From Tsukamurella sp. PLM1 (lineage in GTDB: Bacteria > Actinomycetota > Actinomycetes > Mycobacteriales > Mycobacteriaceae), in the NCBI RefSeq assembly GCF_023168325.1, contig NZ_AP025688.1, positions 1,922,001-1,986,000 on the forward strand: a stretch of 64,000 nucleotides of DNA, written 5' to 3'. Below are positions 28,531 to 37,467 of this stretch, one piece after another (within the stretch, counting starts at the first letter, position 1; each line of letters opens with the position of its first letter). The position numbers were made by a program, and so were the translations under genes. A model generated the notes under the pieces. It was given only the letters and a program-made list of their open reading frames with translations. It made no database searches and had not been told where the DNA came from.

Positions 28531-29816
28531 GCGCCGGTAGCTTCCAGGCTCCCAAGGGCATTCCCGACTACATCCCGGTGCCGTCGGGGGAGAAGAACAG
28601 CTCCGCCGACTTCCTCGCCGTGCGCACCGCGCTGCTGCGGGCGACCGCCGAGGCGGGGTACGGCTACATCGAGCTGCCGATCTTCGAGGACACCACGCTG
28701 TTCGCACGCGGGGTCGGCGAGTCGACCGACGTCGTGGCCAAGGAGATGTACACGTTCGCCGACCGCGGCGACCGCTCGGTCACGCTGCGTCCCGAGGGCA
28801 CGGCGGGCGTGGTGCGCGCCGTCCTGCAGCACGGCCTCGACCGCGGCCAGTTGCCGGTGAAGGCGGCCTACGCCGGCCCGTTCTTCCGGTACGAGCGGCC
28901 GCAGGAGGGTCGCTACCGGCAGTTGCAGCAGGTGGGGCTCGAGGCGATCGGCGTCGATGATCCGGCGCTGGACGCCGAGGTGATCGCGGTCGCCGACCGT
29001 GCCTATCGCAGCGTGGGGCTCGACGGGTTCCGGCTGGAGGTCTCCAGCCTCGGCGACGGCACCTGCCGGCCGCAGTACCGCGAGAAGTTGCAGGAGTTCC
29101 TGTTCGGCCTCGACCTCGACGAGGAGACCCGTCGGCGCGCCGAGATCAACCCGCTGCGGGTGCTCGACGACAAGCGGCCCGAGGTGAGGGCGATGACGGC
29201 CGATGCGCCGCTCATGATCGACAACCTCACGGCGGAGCCGAAGGAGCACTTCGAGAAGGTGCTCGGCTACCTCGACGCGCTCGGGGTTCCGTACGTGGTG
29301 AACCCGCGCCTGGTCCGCGGCCTCGACTACTACACCAAGACGTGTTTCGAGTTCGTCCACGACGGTCTCGGGGCACAGTCCGGGATCGGCGGCGGCGGGC
29401 GCTACGACGGCCTCGTCGAGCAGCTGGGCGGCCGAGAGGGCGTCACCGGCGTCGGATTCGGGCTCGGCGTCGACCGCACCCTCCTCGCCCTCGCGGCCGA
29501 GGGGAAGCGCGCGCCGTCGGCGCCCCGCGTGACGGCGTTCGGGGTGCCGCTCGGCGACCCGGCGCGCGATGCGATGGTCCCGCTGCTGGGCCGGCTGCGG
29601 GCCGCGGGAATCGCGTCGGACATGGCGTACGGCAACCGCGCGATGAAGGGCGCGATGAAGGCCGCGGACCGTTCCGGCGCCCGATTCGCCCTGATCCTGG
29701 GGGATTCCGAGCTCGACCAGGGCGTGGTGATGGTCAAGGATCTCGCGAAGGGCGAGCAGCGGGCGGTCCCGCTCGATACCGTCGTGGGCGTGATCGTGAC
29801 CGAGAGCGCCGGGTAG
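28527..29816 (+). CDS. hisS: histidyl-tRNA synthetase
   Basis: 429-residue class II synthetase. Motif 2 [15 protein letters not shown], the histidine-binding [14 protein letters not shown] and [15 protein letters not shown] are present, followed by the anticodon-binding domain. GTG start within GTGA overlap with the hydrolase gene. No frameshift. Confidence 0.97.
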   Translation: MSAGSFQAPKGIPDYIPVPSGEKNSSADFLAVRTALLRATAEAGYGYIELPIFEDTTLFARGVGESTDVVAKEMYTFADRGDRSVTLRPEGTAGVVRAVLQHGLDRGQLPVKAAYAGPFFRYERPQEGRYRQLQQVGLEAIGVDDPALDAEVIAVADRAYRSVGLDGFRLEVSSLGDGTCRPQYREKLQEFLFGLDLDEETRRRAEINPLRVLDDKRPEVRAMTADAPLMIDNLTAEPKEHFEKVLGYLDALGVPYVVNPRLVRGLDYYTKTCFEFVHDGLGAQSGIGGGGRYDGLVEQLGGREGVTGVGFGLGVDRTLLALAAEGKRAPSAPRVTAFGVPLGDPARDAMVPLLGRLRAAGIASDMAYGNRAMKGAMKAADRSGARFALILGDSELDQGVVMVKDLAKGEQRAVPLDTVVGVIVTESAG

Positions 29817-29823
29817 CGCGCCC

Positions 29824-30513
29824 GTGTCCTCGAGTCCTGCCGAGCCGGGCGCCCGCGATCCGCGGGAGCTGAGCGCGGAGGACGCCGTCGATGTGGATCT
29901 GATCCCGCCGCAGCTCACCCTGCCGAAGGTCCGGCGGGCCCTCGGCGTGGGGCTGGCCGTGACCGTGCTCGTCGCGGTGGTCGTGGCGGTCCTCGCCGGG
30001 CCGGTGTGGGGGAGCGTGGTGCTCGTCGCCGGCGCGACCCCGGGACTGGGCGGATACCTCGGTGTGGCGCGCCGCCGGGTGGTACTCGACCACCGCGTGC
30101 TCACCCGGCGCACACTGCGCACGCGGCGGGTGAACCTGCTCGCGGCCGAGAAGGTCGATCTCGTGGCCGAGGTCGCCGAGCTGATCCAGGTGTCGCTGCG
30201 CGTACGGCACGGCAGGACGACGGTGCGCGTCCCCGTCGCCCTGTACGGGTCCGGGCGGGGCCGTGTGCGGGGTCGGGAGCTGCCGATGCTGGGCGTGCGG
30301 CGGCTCGCCGAGGCGCTCGAGCGCAACCGCCGGCCGGAGACGCGGGACATCGCGCGCGTCCTCGCGGAACAGGCTCGTGCACAGGCCACGTCCGTGCCCC
30401 TGCGCGAGCGTCCGCTGTGCCGGGCCGCGGGGATCGCGCGCGAGGTGGGCGGCGCCGACGAATTGGTGTTCACCGCCGACGAGGTCGACGAGATCGCCCG
30501 GCCCCGTTGGTAG
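29824..30513 (+). CDS. hypothetical two-helix membrane protein
   Basis: 229 residues that I cannot assign to a named family. An acidic 33-residue N-terminus precedes a hydrophobic pair (GVGLAVTVLVAVVVAVLAGP and WGSVVLVAGATPGLGGYLGV), then a basic, PH-like stretch (RRRVVLDHRVLTRRTLRTR) and a cytosolic C-terminus rich in Arg and Ala. It begins seven bases after hisS, so it is probably co-transcribed. Codon use is like its neighbours. Confidence 0.7.
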   Translation: MSSSPAEPGARDPRELSAEDAVDVDLIPPQLTLPKVRRALGVGLAVTVLVAVVVAVLAGPVWGSVVLVAGATPGLGGYLGVARRRVVLDHRVLTRRTLRTRRVNLLAAEKVDLVAEVAELIQVSLRVRHGRTTVRVPVALYGSGRGRVRGRELPMLGVRRLAEALERNRRPETRDIARVLAEQARAQATSVPLRERPLCRAAGIAREVGGADELVFTADEVDEIARPRW

Positions 30514-30542
30514 GACGCGCGCGTTCGAATACTTGACTGTAA

Positions 30543-30559
30543 TCGAACAACGTGTTCGA
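30543..30559 (+). promoter_or_regulatory. SOS-box-like palindrome with 5-base spacer
   Basis: TCGAAC-AACGT-GTTCGA has two perfect LexA half-sites but five central bases rather than four. It lies nine bases before the GTG of the radical-SAM gene. The orthologue Rv2578c is listed among LexA-controlled genes of M. tuberculosis, as I recall. Either the spacing is real and weakens LexA, or one extra base is present in the sequence. Confidence 0.6.
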
Positions 30560-30567
30560 CTTGCGGT

Positions 30568-31605
30568 GTGCGATGGGATGGTCAGTTACTGAGCGGGTCC
30601 GGCTCGGGGGTGCGTGCGCTCCCCGGGCTGGAGGGGCTGGGCCGCACGGTCACGACGCCGGAGTTCGAGGGCGTCACGTTCCACGAGGTGGTGTGCAAGA
30701 GCGCGCTGAACAGGCTGCCGGAGTCGTCGGCGATGCCGTTCTCGTGGACGGTCAATCCCTATCGTGGTTGCACTCACGCGTGCACCTACTGCTTCGCCCG
30801 GTCGAGCCATGAGTACCTGGAGTTCGACGCCGGGGGAGATTTCGACTCCCAGATCGTGGTGAAGACCAACCTGGTCTCGGTGCTCAGGAAGGAGCTGCGG
30901 CGCGCGTCCTGGCGGGCTGAGCCGGTGGCGCTGGGGACGAACACCGACCCCTATCAGCGGGCGGAGGGCCGCTACCGGTTGATGCCCGGCGTGATCGGGG
31001 CGCTGGCCGGCGCGGGATCGCCGATCTCGATCCTCACCAAGGGCACGCTGCTGCGCCAGGACCTGCCGCTGCTCGCGACCGCCGCGACCACGGTGCCGGT
31101 CCAGCTCGCGGTCTCGCTTGCCCTGTCGGATCCGGAGCTGCAGGCCTCGCTGGAGCCGGGCGCGCCGAAGCCCGCGGCCCGGCTGGAACTGATCAGGTCG
31201 ATCGCCGACGCGGGATTCGACTGTCACGTCATGGTGGCGCCGGTCGTGCCGTACCTCACCGATGACACGGCGTCGCTGCGCACGCTGTTCGCGGCGCTGG
31301 CGGAGGCGGGCGCGGCCACCGCATCGGTGATGGCCCTCAATCTCACCGGACGCTACCGGGATTGGTTCCTGGGGTGGCTCGCCGAGAATCATCCGATGCT
31401 GGTCCGGCGGTACCGGCAGCTCTACGGGTCGACGGGGCGGGTGTCGGCCGAGTACCGCACGCACCTGCGCAGGCGGGTGGAGCCGATGCTCGAAGAGTTC
31501 GGCCTGACGCGGCTGGAGGATCCGTACGCGAGCCCGCCGCGCTCGCCGCGTGTTTCGCGCGTCCGGGGCTCGGTCGCCGAGGACCTGCAGGAGTCGTTGT
31601 TCTAG
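30568..31605 (+). CDS. radical-SAM protein, spore-photolyase-like (Rv2578c family)
   Basis: 345 residues. The [4Fe-4S]/SAM motif is CTHACTYCFARSSHEYL, preceded by PFSWTVNPYRGC. Further motifs are VVKTNLVSVL and ALGTNTDPYQRAEG. Related proteins include spore photoproduct lyase, so a DNA-damage role is plausible, and an SOS-like palindrome sits directly upstream. The GTG start gives MRWDGQ, matching the N-terminus of the mycobacterial homologue. No frameshift. Confidence 0.88.
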   Translation: MRWDGQLLSGSGSGVRALPGLEGLGRTVTTPEFEGVTFHEVVCKSALNRLPESSAMPFSWTVNPYRGCTHACTYCFARSSHEYLEFDAGGDFDSQIVVKTNLVSVLRKELRRASWRAEPVALGTNTDPYQRAEGRYRLMPGVIGALAGAGSPISILTKGTLLRQDLPLLATAATTVPVQLAVSLALSDPELQASLEPGAPKPAARLELIRSIADAGFDCHVMVAPVVPYLTDDTASLRTLFAALAEAGAATASVMALNLTGRYRDWFLGWLAENHPMLVRRYRQLYGSTGRVSAEYRTHLRRRVEPMLEEFGLTRLEDPYASPPRSPRVSRVRGSVAEDLQESLF

Positions 31606-31611
31606 ACAGAT

Positions 31612-31631
31612 GCGTAACAGATCCGTTACGC
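31612..31631. promoter_or_regulatory. inverted repeat operator before ArsR gene
   Basis: GCGTAAC-N6-GTTACGC is a perfect 7-bp inverted repeat ending seven bases before the ArsR start codon. Position suggests autorepression by the ArsR protein. Confidence 0.65.
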
Positions 31632-31638
31632 TTCTGGG

Positions 31639-32034
31639 GTGAGCGTCTTCGCGGCCATCGCCGATCCGGTGCGACGACGGATCGTGGTGCTGTTGAGTGG
31701 CGCTCCGATGACGGCGGGGCGGATCGCCTCCGAGTTCGACATCAGCCGGCCGGCCGTCAGTCGGCACCTGCGCGTCCTGCGGGATGCGGGCCTCGTCGAG
31801 GGCGGACCGCCCGGCGGTGACGGCCGGGAGCGCTCGTACGTCCTGCGGGTCGCCGCCCTCGACGAGGTCGACGGCTGGTTGGCGCACGTGCGCGGGACCG
31901 CTCGGCTCGCCGGGCTGCTCGGCTCGCCCGCGTTGGACACCGAGGTGCGCCGCGCGCGGCGCGACAACGCCCGTGCAGCAGGAGATACGGGCACGACCGG
32001 GATCGACGAAGCACACGAACGGGGAACGGCATGA
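31639..32034 (+). CDS. ArsR-family winged-helix repressor
   Basis: 131 residues. The winged helix is recognised by IADPVRRRIVVLLSGAPMTA, the recognition helix region ISRPAVSRHLRVLRDAGLV and the wing GRERSYVLR. No cysteine or histidine cluster is seen, so it is probably not a metal sensor. Such repressors typically pair with an SRPBCC protein, as here with an ATGA overlap. A perfect inverted repeat lies just upstream. GTG start. Confidence 0.87.
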   Translation: MSVFAAIADPVRRRIVVLLSGAPMTAGRIASEFDISRPAVSRHLRVLRDAGLVEGGPPGGDGRERSYVLRVAALDEVDGWLAHVRGTARLAGLLGSPALDTEVRRARRDNARAAGDTGTTGIDEAHERGTA

Positions 32035-32522
32035 CGAAGCAGGCGACGGGTCGCGTGGAAGCCACCGACGGCGGACGCGACCTGATACTCGAGCGCTATT
32101 TCGACGCAGGCGTCGACGACGTCTGGGCCTCGATCACCGAACCCGGTCGCACCGCGCGGTGGTTCGGTGGCTGGACCGGCGGCGATCCGGGTGTCGGATC
32201 CGTCGTGCAGGTGACGATGGGCTTCGAGGAGGGCTCACCGGTGATGCCCATGACCATCACCGCGTGTGAGCCGCCCCGCCGCCTCGGGGTGCGCGCGAAG
32301 GACGAGTACGGAGAGTGGGATCTCGAGGCGCTCGTCGAGCGCGACGGCGACCGCACCCGGCTGACCTTCGTTCACCACCTCGATGCCGCGGCGAACGCTG
32401 CGGAGGTGGGGCCGGGCTGGGAGTACTACCTCGACGCGCTCGTCGCTGCCGAGAACGGTTGCGCGGCACCAGATTTCGCGGACTACTTCCCGGCGATGTC
32501 CGCGCACTACGGCGGCCGGTAG
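32031..32522 (+). CDS. SRPBCC (AHSA1-like) ligand-binding domain protein
   Basis: 163 residues with the AHSA1-type START fold: [27 protein letters not shown] and [15 protein letters not shown]. These small proteins bind hydrophobic ligands or act in stress responses; the ligand is unknown. Its start overlaps the ArsR stop, so the pair is a translationally coupled unit. Confidence 0.85.
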   Translation: MTKQATGRVEATDGGRDLILERYFDAGVDDVWASITEPGRTARWFGGWTGGDPGVGSVVQVTMGFEEGSPVMPMTITACEPPRRLGVRAKDEYGEWDLEALVERDGDRTRLTFVHHLDAAANAAEVGPGWEYYLDALVAAENGCAAPDFADYFPAMSAHYGGR

Positions 32523-32542
32523 CGGGGGTGGCCGTGCATCAC

Positions 32543-32563
32543 TAATGGAAATGATTACTATTA
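32543..32563. promoter_or_regulatory. Zur box upstream of CobW GTPase
   Basis: The 21-bp site begins TAATGGAAATGATT and ends ACTATTA; 16 of its 20 non-central bases pair as a palindrome. It resembles the mycobacterial Zur consensus built around AATGATT. It ends five bases before the ATG, so zinc-bound Zur would block this promoter, and transcription is probably leaderless or nearly so. Confidence 0.75.
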
Positions 32564-32568
32564 GTGGC

Positions 32569-33722
32569 ATGACCGCCTCAGCCCCACTGCCCGTCACCGT
32601 CCTCTCCGGCTTCCTCGGCGCCGGCAAGACCACGCTGCTCAACCACCTCCTGACCAACCGCGACGGCCTGCGGATCGCGGTGATCGTCAACGACATGAGC
32701 GAAGTCAACGTCGATGCCGCGCTCGTCGACCTCGGCGGCTTCGACCGCACCGAGGAGAAGCTCGTCGAGCTCAGCAACGGGTGCATCTGCTGCACCCTGC
32801 GCGAGGACCTCGTCGACGCCGTCGGCGCGATCGCGCGGCAACGCACCCCCGAGGGCGGACCGCGCTTCGACCATCTCGTCATCGAGTCCACGGGCATCTC
32901 CGAGCCGATGCCCGTGGCCGCGACCTTCGACTGGACCTTCGACGACGGCAGCCGCCTCGGCGACCTCGCCGCCCTCGACACGATGGTCACCGTGGTCGAC
33001 GCCAGCACGTTCCTCGGCGAGATCGCCCGGGGCGCGAGCCTCGCGCAGCGCGGCCTCGGCGCCGCCGCGGGCGACGAGCGGTCCATCGCCGACCTGCTCA
33101 TCGACCAGGTCGAGTTCGCCGACGTCGTGCTCATCAGCAAGCTGGACCTGGTCTCCGCGGCCGCCGGCGGCGCCGTCGAGGCCACCGTGCGGCGGCTCAA
33201 CCCGCGGGCGCGGGTGCGGCCGCTGCCGCGCGGCGAGATCGCGGTCGCCGAGGTGATCGGCACCGGCCTGTTCGACCACGACGCCGCGTCCTCGGTCGCC
33301 GGATGGGACGACGAAGTGATCGGCGGCCACACGCCCGAGACGGAGGAGTACGGGATCTCCTCGATGGCCTACCGGGCCGACCGGCCGTTCCATCCGCAGC
33401 GGCTGCTCGAATCGCTCGCGGACGTCCGTGCCGTGCTCGGAGCAAGGGTTTCTGCTGGATCGCGAGCCGTCCGGACCTGGTCGGCGTCTGGTCCCAGGCC
33501 GGGCCCAACCTCACCATCGAGCCCGCCGCCTACTGGTCGCAGGTCGACGGTGCGCCGCAGCAGGAGCTGGTCTTCATCGGCGTCCGGCTCGACGCCGATC
33601 GGATGCGGGAGCTGCTCGACCGTGCGCTGCTCACCGACGACGAGGTCGCCGAAGGGCCGGCCGCGTGGGTCGACTACCCGGACCGGCTACCGGCGTGGAA
33701 CGTGCCGGCGCACCGTCACTGA
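32569..33722 (+). CDS. CobW/COG0523 GTPase, probable zinc metallochaperone (one apparent frameshift)
   Basis: About 385 residues after repair. P-loop [12 protein letters not shown], metal motif CxCC in [13 protein letters not shown], and the NKxD-like SKLDL. The C-terminal domain continues as [20 protein letters not shown] after one base is restored near 33437 (GTGCTCGGAGC for GTGCTCCGGAGC). COG0523 proteins deliver metal under zinc limitation; the Zur box in front supports a zinc role. The 3' end overlaps the convergent glpD by seven bases. Confidence 0.9.
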
Positions 33723-35263
33723 GCGGCGAGCGCGGCCCGCGCGGCACCCGCCGCTGCTGCTGCGACCGGCGGGATGAGGGACAGGCGCGTGCGGCGCTCG
33801 AGGAGGTCGGCCTCGGTCGTCGCTCCCTCGACGAGGGCGCCGAACACGAGCTCGGCTCCGGTGACCTCGGTGCCGGGAGCCACGGGCTCCGCGAGGGCGG
33901 GGTCCGCCGCGGCGAGGGCGAGGACCGCCGGCGCCTCGGTGCCGTACGCGCGGACCAGCCGTTCCGGGGCGTCGATGCGGCGCAAGGCGTCCTGCGGCGC
34001 GGCGCCCACCAGGGAAGGGCCCGGGTGACGCAGGGGCCGGCCGCCAGGCCGATGCGGCGAGTGCGGCGTCGACCGCGTCCTGCGCCATCCGGCGGTACGT
34101 CGTGAGCTTGCCGCCGACCACCGTCACCAGGCCGTCGCCGCGGGTGAGGACGGCGTGCTTGCGGGAGACGTCCGCCGTCTGTCCGGCGCCGGAATCGAGC
34201 AGCGGCCGCAGGCCGGCGAACGCGCCCACCACGTCGTCGCGGGTCAGGGGCGTGCCGAGGGCGAGGTTCACCGTCGCGAGCAGGAAGTCGATCTCGTCGG
34301 CCGAGGGCGTCGGGACGTCGGGCAGCGGACCGTCGGCCTCGATGTCCGTCAGGCCCACGTAGACCCGCCCGTCGGGCTGCGGCAGCGCGAACACGTACCG
34401 GCCGAACGTGTGGGGTACGGGCACGGTCAGGCCGGCGGTGAGCCCGCCGAAGCTCTCCTGCCGGAACACGAGGTGGGTGCCCCGGCTGGGGCGCAACCGG
34501 ATCGCGGGATCGACGGTGCCCGACCACACGCCGGTCGCGTTCACCACCGCGCGGGCGCGGAGGGTGAACGAGTGGCCGGTCAGCTCGTCGGTGACGGTGG
34601 CCGCAGTGCCCGTGACCTGGGTGGCGCCGCAGTGGGTGAGGATCGTCGCGCCGTGGCTCGCAGCGGTGCGCGCGATGCCCACGGTGAGCCGGGCGTCGTC
34701 GGTGAGCTGGCCGTCCCAGTTGAGAAGGCCGCCGCGGAGGCCTGCGCGTCGCACGGTGGGTGCCAGGGCGATCACGTCGGCGGGGGAGATGCGGCGCGGC
34801 CGCGCCAGTGCGGACGTCGGCGTGCGCGCCGCGCGCCGCAGCAGGTCGCCCGCGAGGAAGCCGGCCCGGGTGAGGGCGGCGTCCCGTCGGGACACGTCGC
34901 CGAGGAGGGGCACCACCTGGGCCAGGGGCGGGTCAGGTGCGGGGCGATGGTGCGGATCAGGGCGTCGCGCTCGACGGCGCTCTCGTAGGCGATTCCCACG
35001 GCGCCCGAAGCCAGATAGCGCAGCCCGCCGTGCACGAGCTTGGACGACCAGCGGCTGGTGCCGAACGCCAGGTCGTGCTTCTCGACGAGGGCGACGCGCA
35101 GGCCTCGGCTCGCGGCGTCGAGGGCGACGCCGGTGCCGGTGACCCCGCCGCCGATCACCAGCAGGTCGACCGACGAGTCGGCCACCAGCGCTGTGAGGTC
35201 GGCGGCGCGCCGGGCCGCCGAGAGCCGGGTGGACGGGGCGACGGTCTCGAGAGGCGCTGTCAC
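33716..35263 (-). CDS. glpD: FAD-dependent glycerol-3-phosphate dehydrogenase (three apparent frameshifts)
   Basis: Oxidises glycerol 3-phosphate to DHAP at the membrane. FAD motif [21 protein letters not shown], then [18 protein letters not shown] and [12 protein letters not shown], with the C-terminal domain [17 protein letters not shown]. Three single-base losses break the frame: near 34927 (CGCCCCTGGCC, one C short), near 34054 (GCCGCATCGG, one C short) and near 34014 (CTTCCCTGG, one C short); all repairs give canonical sequence, about 516 residues. Start GTG overlaps the TetR stop. Corresponds to glpD1 (Rv2249c). Confidence 0.9.
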
Positions 35264-35865
35264 GGCGCGAGGTACCGGTCGAGGAGGTCGAACAGCTGCG
35301 CGTCGAGCAGTTCGGTGGATTCGGTGAACACCGGGCCGGTGAAGGTGGACGACCACGCGGCCTGGAGCACGACGGCGGCGAGCTCGCGCGCGTCGCCCTG
35401 CCGGATACTGCCGTCGGCCTGGCCGGATGCGATCCCGGCGGTGAGGGCCTCGAGCTGCGCTCGCGAGGTCCGGCCGGTGCGGTGCAACAGGTACGGCAGC
35501 AGGAACTCGGGGTCGAGCTCGATGATGCGGCGCAGTAGCGGATGTGCGCGGGCCGACGAGGTCACGTGGACGACGGTGCGCGTGACGGTCTCGCGGCCGG
35601 TGGCACCGTCGAACAGGCCGACAGTGGCGAGCGCGGCGACGAACTCGCGGGTGGTGACCGCCGCGGCGAGCGCCTGGACATTGGGGTAGCGGCGGTACAG
35701 GGTGGCGCGGGAGACCTGGGCGGTACGCGCGACGTCGGCCATCGTGGTGCGACGGATGCCGATCGTCGACATCAGGTCACGCGCGGCGTCGAGAATCAAC
35801 TCGTCATCGACCGCGTTGGCCGAGCGAGGCGGGGCCGACCGTGGATTGAGATCCTGCGACATCAT
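35260..35865 (-). CDS. TetR-family regulator
   Basis: About 201 residues. The N-terminal DNA-binding domain has ILDAARDLMSTIGIRRTTMA, DVARTAQVSRATLYRRYPN, followed by a helical ligand domain with FLLPYLLHRTGRTSRAQLE. It is translationally coupled to glpD downstream and divergent from the flavoprotein gene, matching Rv2250c. It likely represses both arms through the 15-base spacer. Confidence 0.9.
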   Translation of the reverse strand: MMSQDLNPRSAPPRSANAVDDELILDAARDLMSTIGIRRTTMADVARTAQVSRATLYRRYPNVQALAAAVTTREFVAALATVGLFDGATGRETVTRTVVHVTSSARAHPLLRRIIELDPEFLLPYLLHRTGRTSRAQLEALTAGIASGQADGSIRQGDARELAAVVLQAAWSSTFTGPVFTESTELLDAQLFDLLDRYLAP

Positions 35866-35880
35866 GTGTACAAATGTATC
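35866..35880. promoter_or_regulatory. 15-base divergent promoter/operator region
   Basis: The only DNA between the TetR ATG and the divergent flavoprotein ATG. It contains TACA-AA-TGTA (35869-35878), and the flanking CAT and ATG of the two start codons extend the symmetry. Two promoters cannot fit outside the genes, so transcripts must start at or inside the coding ends, probably leaderless. Confidence 0.55.
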
Positions 35881-37467
35881 ATGACTTCCGAGGTGCAGAT
35901 CCCCGTCGTGGCCTTCGAGCCCGGTCGGTGGGGCGATCCCGGTGCTCCGATGCACCTGTCCGATTCGGTGCGCGGCGCACTCACCATGCTCGGTATCGAT
36001 GGTGCCGCATCCGGCGCGCAGGGGTTGTTCCTCATGCCCTCGCGTGTCTCGGGGCGGGCGCTGTCGGCGCTGCAGCGCACCGGCGCGGCGGTCTCCCTCG
36101 AGGACGCGGCCCGGATCGCGCACCTGCGCGGATACTCCACGCCGGACCTGCTCAAGTTCCGCGCCGGCGACACCTCCGACGCGCCGGACGTGGTGGTCAC
36201 GGCGTCGACCGCCCAGCAGGTGGCCGAGGTCCTCGCGGTATGTGAGGCGAAGGACCTGACCGTCAGCCCGTTCGCCGGCGGTACCTCGGTGACCGGCGGG
36301 CTCGCCCCCGACCAGGCGCGGCCCGTCGTGGCCCTGGACCTGCGCGGAATGACCGGCCTCATCGACCTCGACGAGGTGTCGCAGATCGCCACACTGGCGG
36401 CCGGCACGCGGCTCCCCGACGCGGAGCGGCTGCTCGCCGAACGCGGCTACGAACTCGGCCACTTCCCGCAGTCCTACGAGGGCGCCACCGTCGGCGGCTG
36501 CGCCGCGACCCGTTCCGCCGGGCAGGCATCCATCGGCTACGGCCGGTTCGACGAGATGGTCGTCGGACTCACGGTGGCCACGCCGCAGGGCGTCGCCGAG
36601 ATCGGCACCGCCCCCAAGTCGGCCGCCGGGCCCGATCTGAGGCAGCTGTTCCTCGGCTCCGAAGGCGCGTTCGGGGTGGTCACCGCGGTGCGTGTGCGGG
36701 TGCACCCGGTCCCGGCGGTGCGCCGCTTCTACGGCTGGCACTTCGCCGACTTCGCCGCCGGCGCGCGCGCCATGCGCGTGCTCGCGCAGGGTTCCGTTCG
36801 GCCCACTGTGCTGCGCCTGTCCGACGAGGCGGAAACCGGTCTGAACCTCGCCGATCCGGGCGCGGCGGGCAAGGCCGCCGTGGGCGGATGCCTGATGATC
36901 GTGGGTTTCGAGGGCGACGAGGTGGACGTCGACTGCCGCGACGGATACGTCTCCGCGCGGCTCGCCGAGCTCGGTGGTTCCTTCCTCGGCCCGGAACCGG
37001 GCGAGGCGTGGCGCGCCGGCCGGTTCCGCGGGCCGTACCTGCGCGATCCGCTGCTTGATGCGGGGGCCCTGGTCGAGACGCTGGAGACGGTGACCTTCTG
37101 GTCCAACGTCGATCGGCTCAAGGCCGACGTGACGTCGGCGATCACCGGCGCGCTCGGCGACCTCGGCACCCCCGCCGTGGTGATGTGCCACATCTCGCAC
37201 GTCTACCCGACGGGCGCGTCGCTGTACTTCACAGTGATCTGCAAGGCCCTGGAGGATCCGCTGGCGCAATGGGGCGCGGCGAAGAGCGCGGCGAACGCCG
37301 CCATCCGCGCGGCCGGTGCGTCGATCACCCACCACCACGCGGTGGGCACCGACCACCGATCCGCCTATCTCGAGGAGATCGGCGACGTGCAGCTCGCAGC
37401 GCTGCGCGCCGTGAAATCCGCGCTCGATCCGCAGGGCGTGCTCAATCCCGGGATCCTGCTCCCATGA
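35881..37467 (+). CDS. FAD-binding oxidase, alkyl-DHAP synthase-like
   Basis: 528 residues of the VAO/PCMH flavoprotein fold. The FAD-binding part has VSPFAGGTSVTGGL, YELGHFPQSYEGATVGGCAA and LFLGSEGAFGVVT; the C-terminus has MCHISHVYPTGASLYFT and THHHAVGTDHR, with SALDPQGVLNPGILLP at the end. Homologue of Rv2251. Eukaryotic relatives exchange the acyl of acyl-DHAP for an alkyl chain; with glpD (DHAP source) and a lipid kinase nearby, an ether-lipid or glycerolipid role is plausible but unproven. Stop overlaps dagK. Confidence 0.85.
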   Translation: MTSEVQIPVVAFEPGRWGDPGAPMHLSDSVRGALTMLGIDGAASGAQGLFLMPSRVSGRALSALQRTGAAVSLEDAARIAHLRGYSTPDLLKFRAGDTSDAPDVVVTASTAQQVAEVLAVCEAKDLTVSPFAGGTSVTGGLAPDQARPVVALDLRGMTGLIDLDEVSQIATLAAGTRLPDAERLLAERGYELGHFPQSYEGATVGGCAATRSAGQASIGYGRFDEMVVGLTVATPQGVAEIGTAPKSAAGPDLRQLFLGSEGAFGVVTAVRVRVHPVPAVRRFYGWHFADFAAGARAMRVLAQGSVRPTVLRLSDEAETGLNLADPGAAGKAAVGGCLMIVGFEGDEVDVDCRDGYVSARLAELGGSFLGPEPGEAWRAGRFRGPYLRDPLLDAGALVETLETVTFWSNVDRLKADVTSAITGALGDLGTPAVVMCHISHVYPTGASLYFTVICKALEDPLAQWGAAKSAANAAIRAAGASITHHHAVGTDHRSAYLEEIGDVQLAALRAVKSALDPQGVLNPGILLP

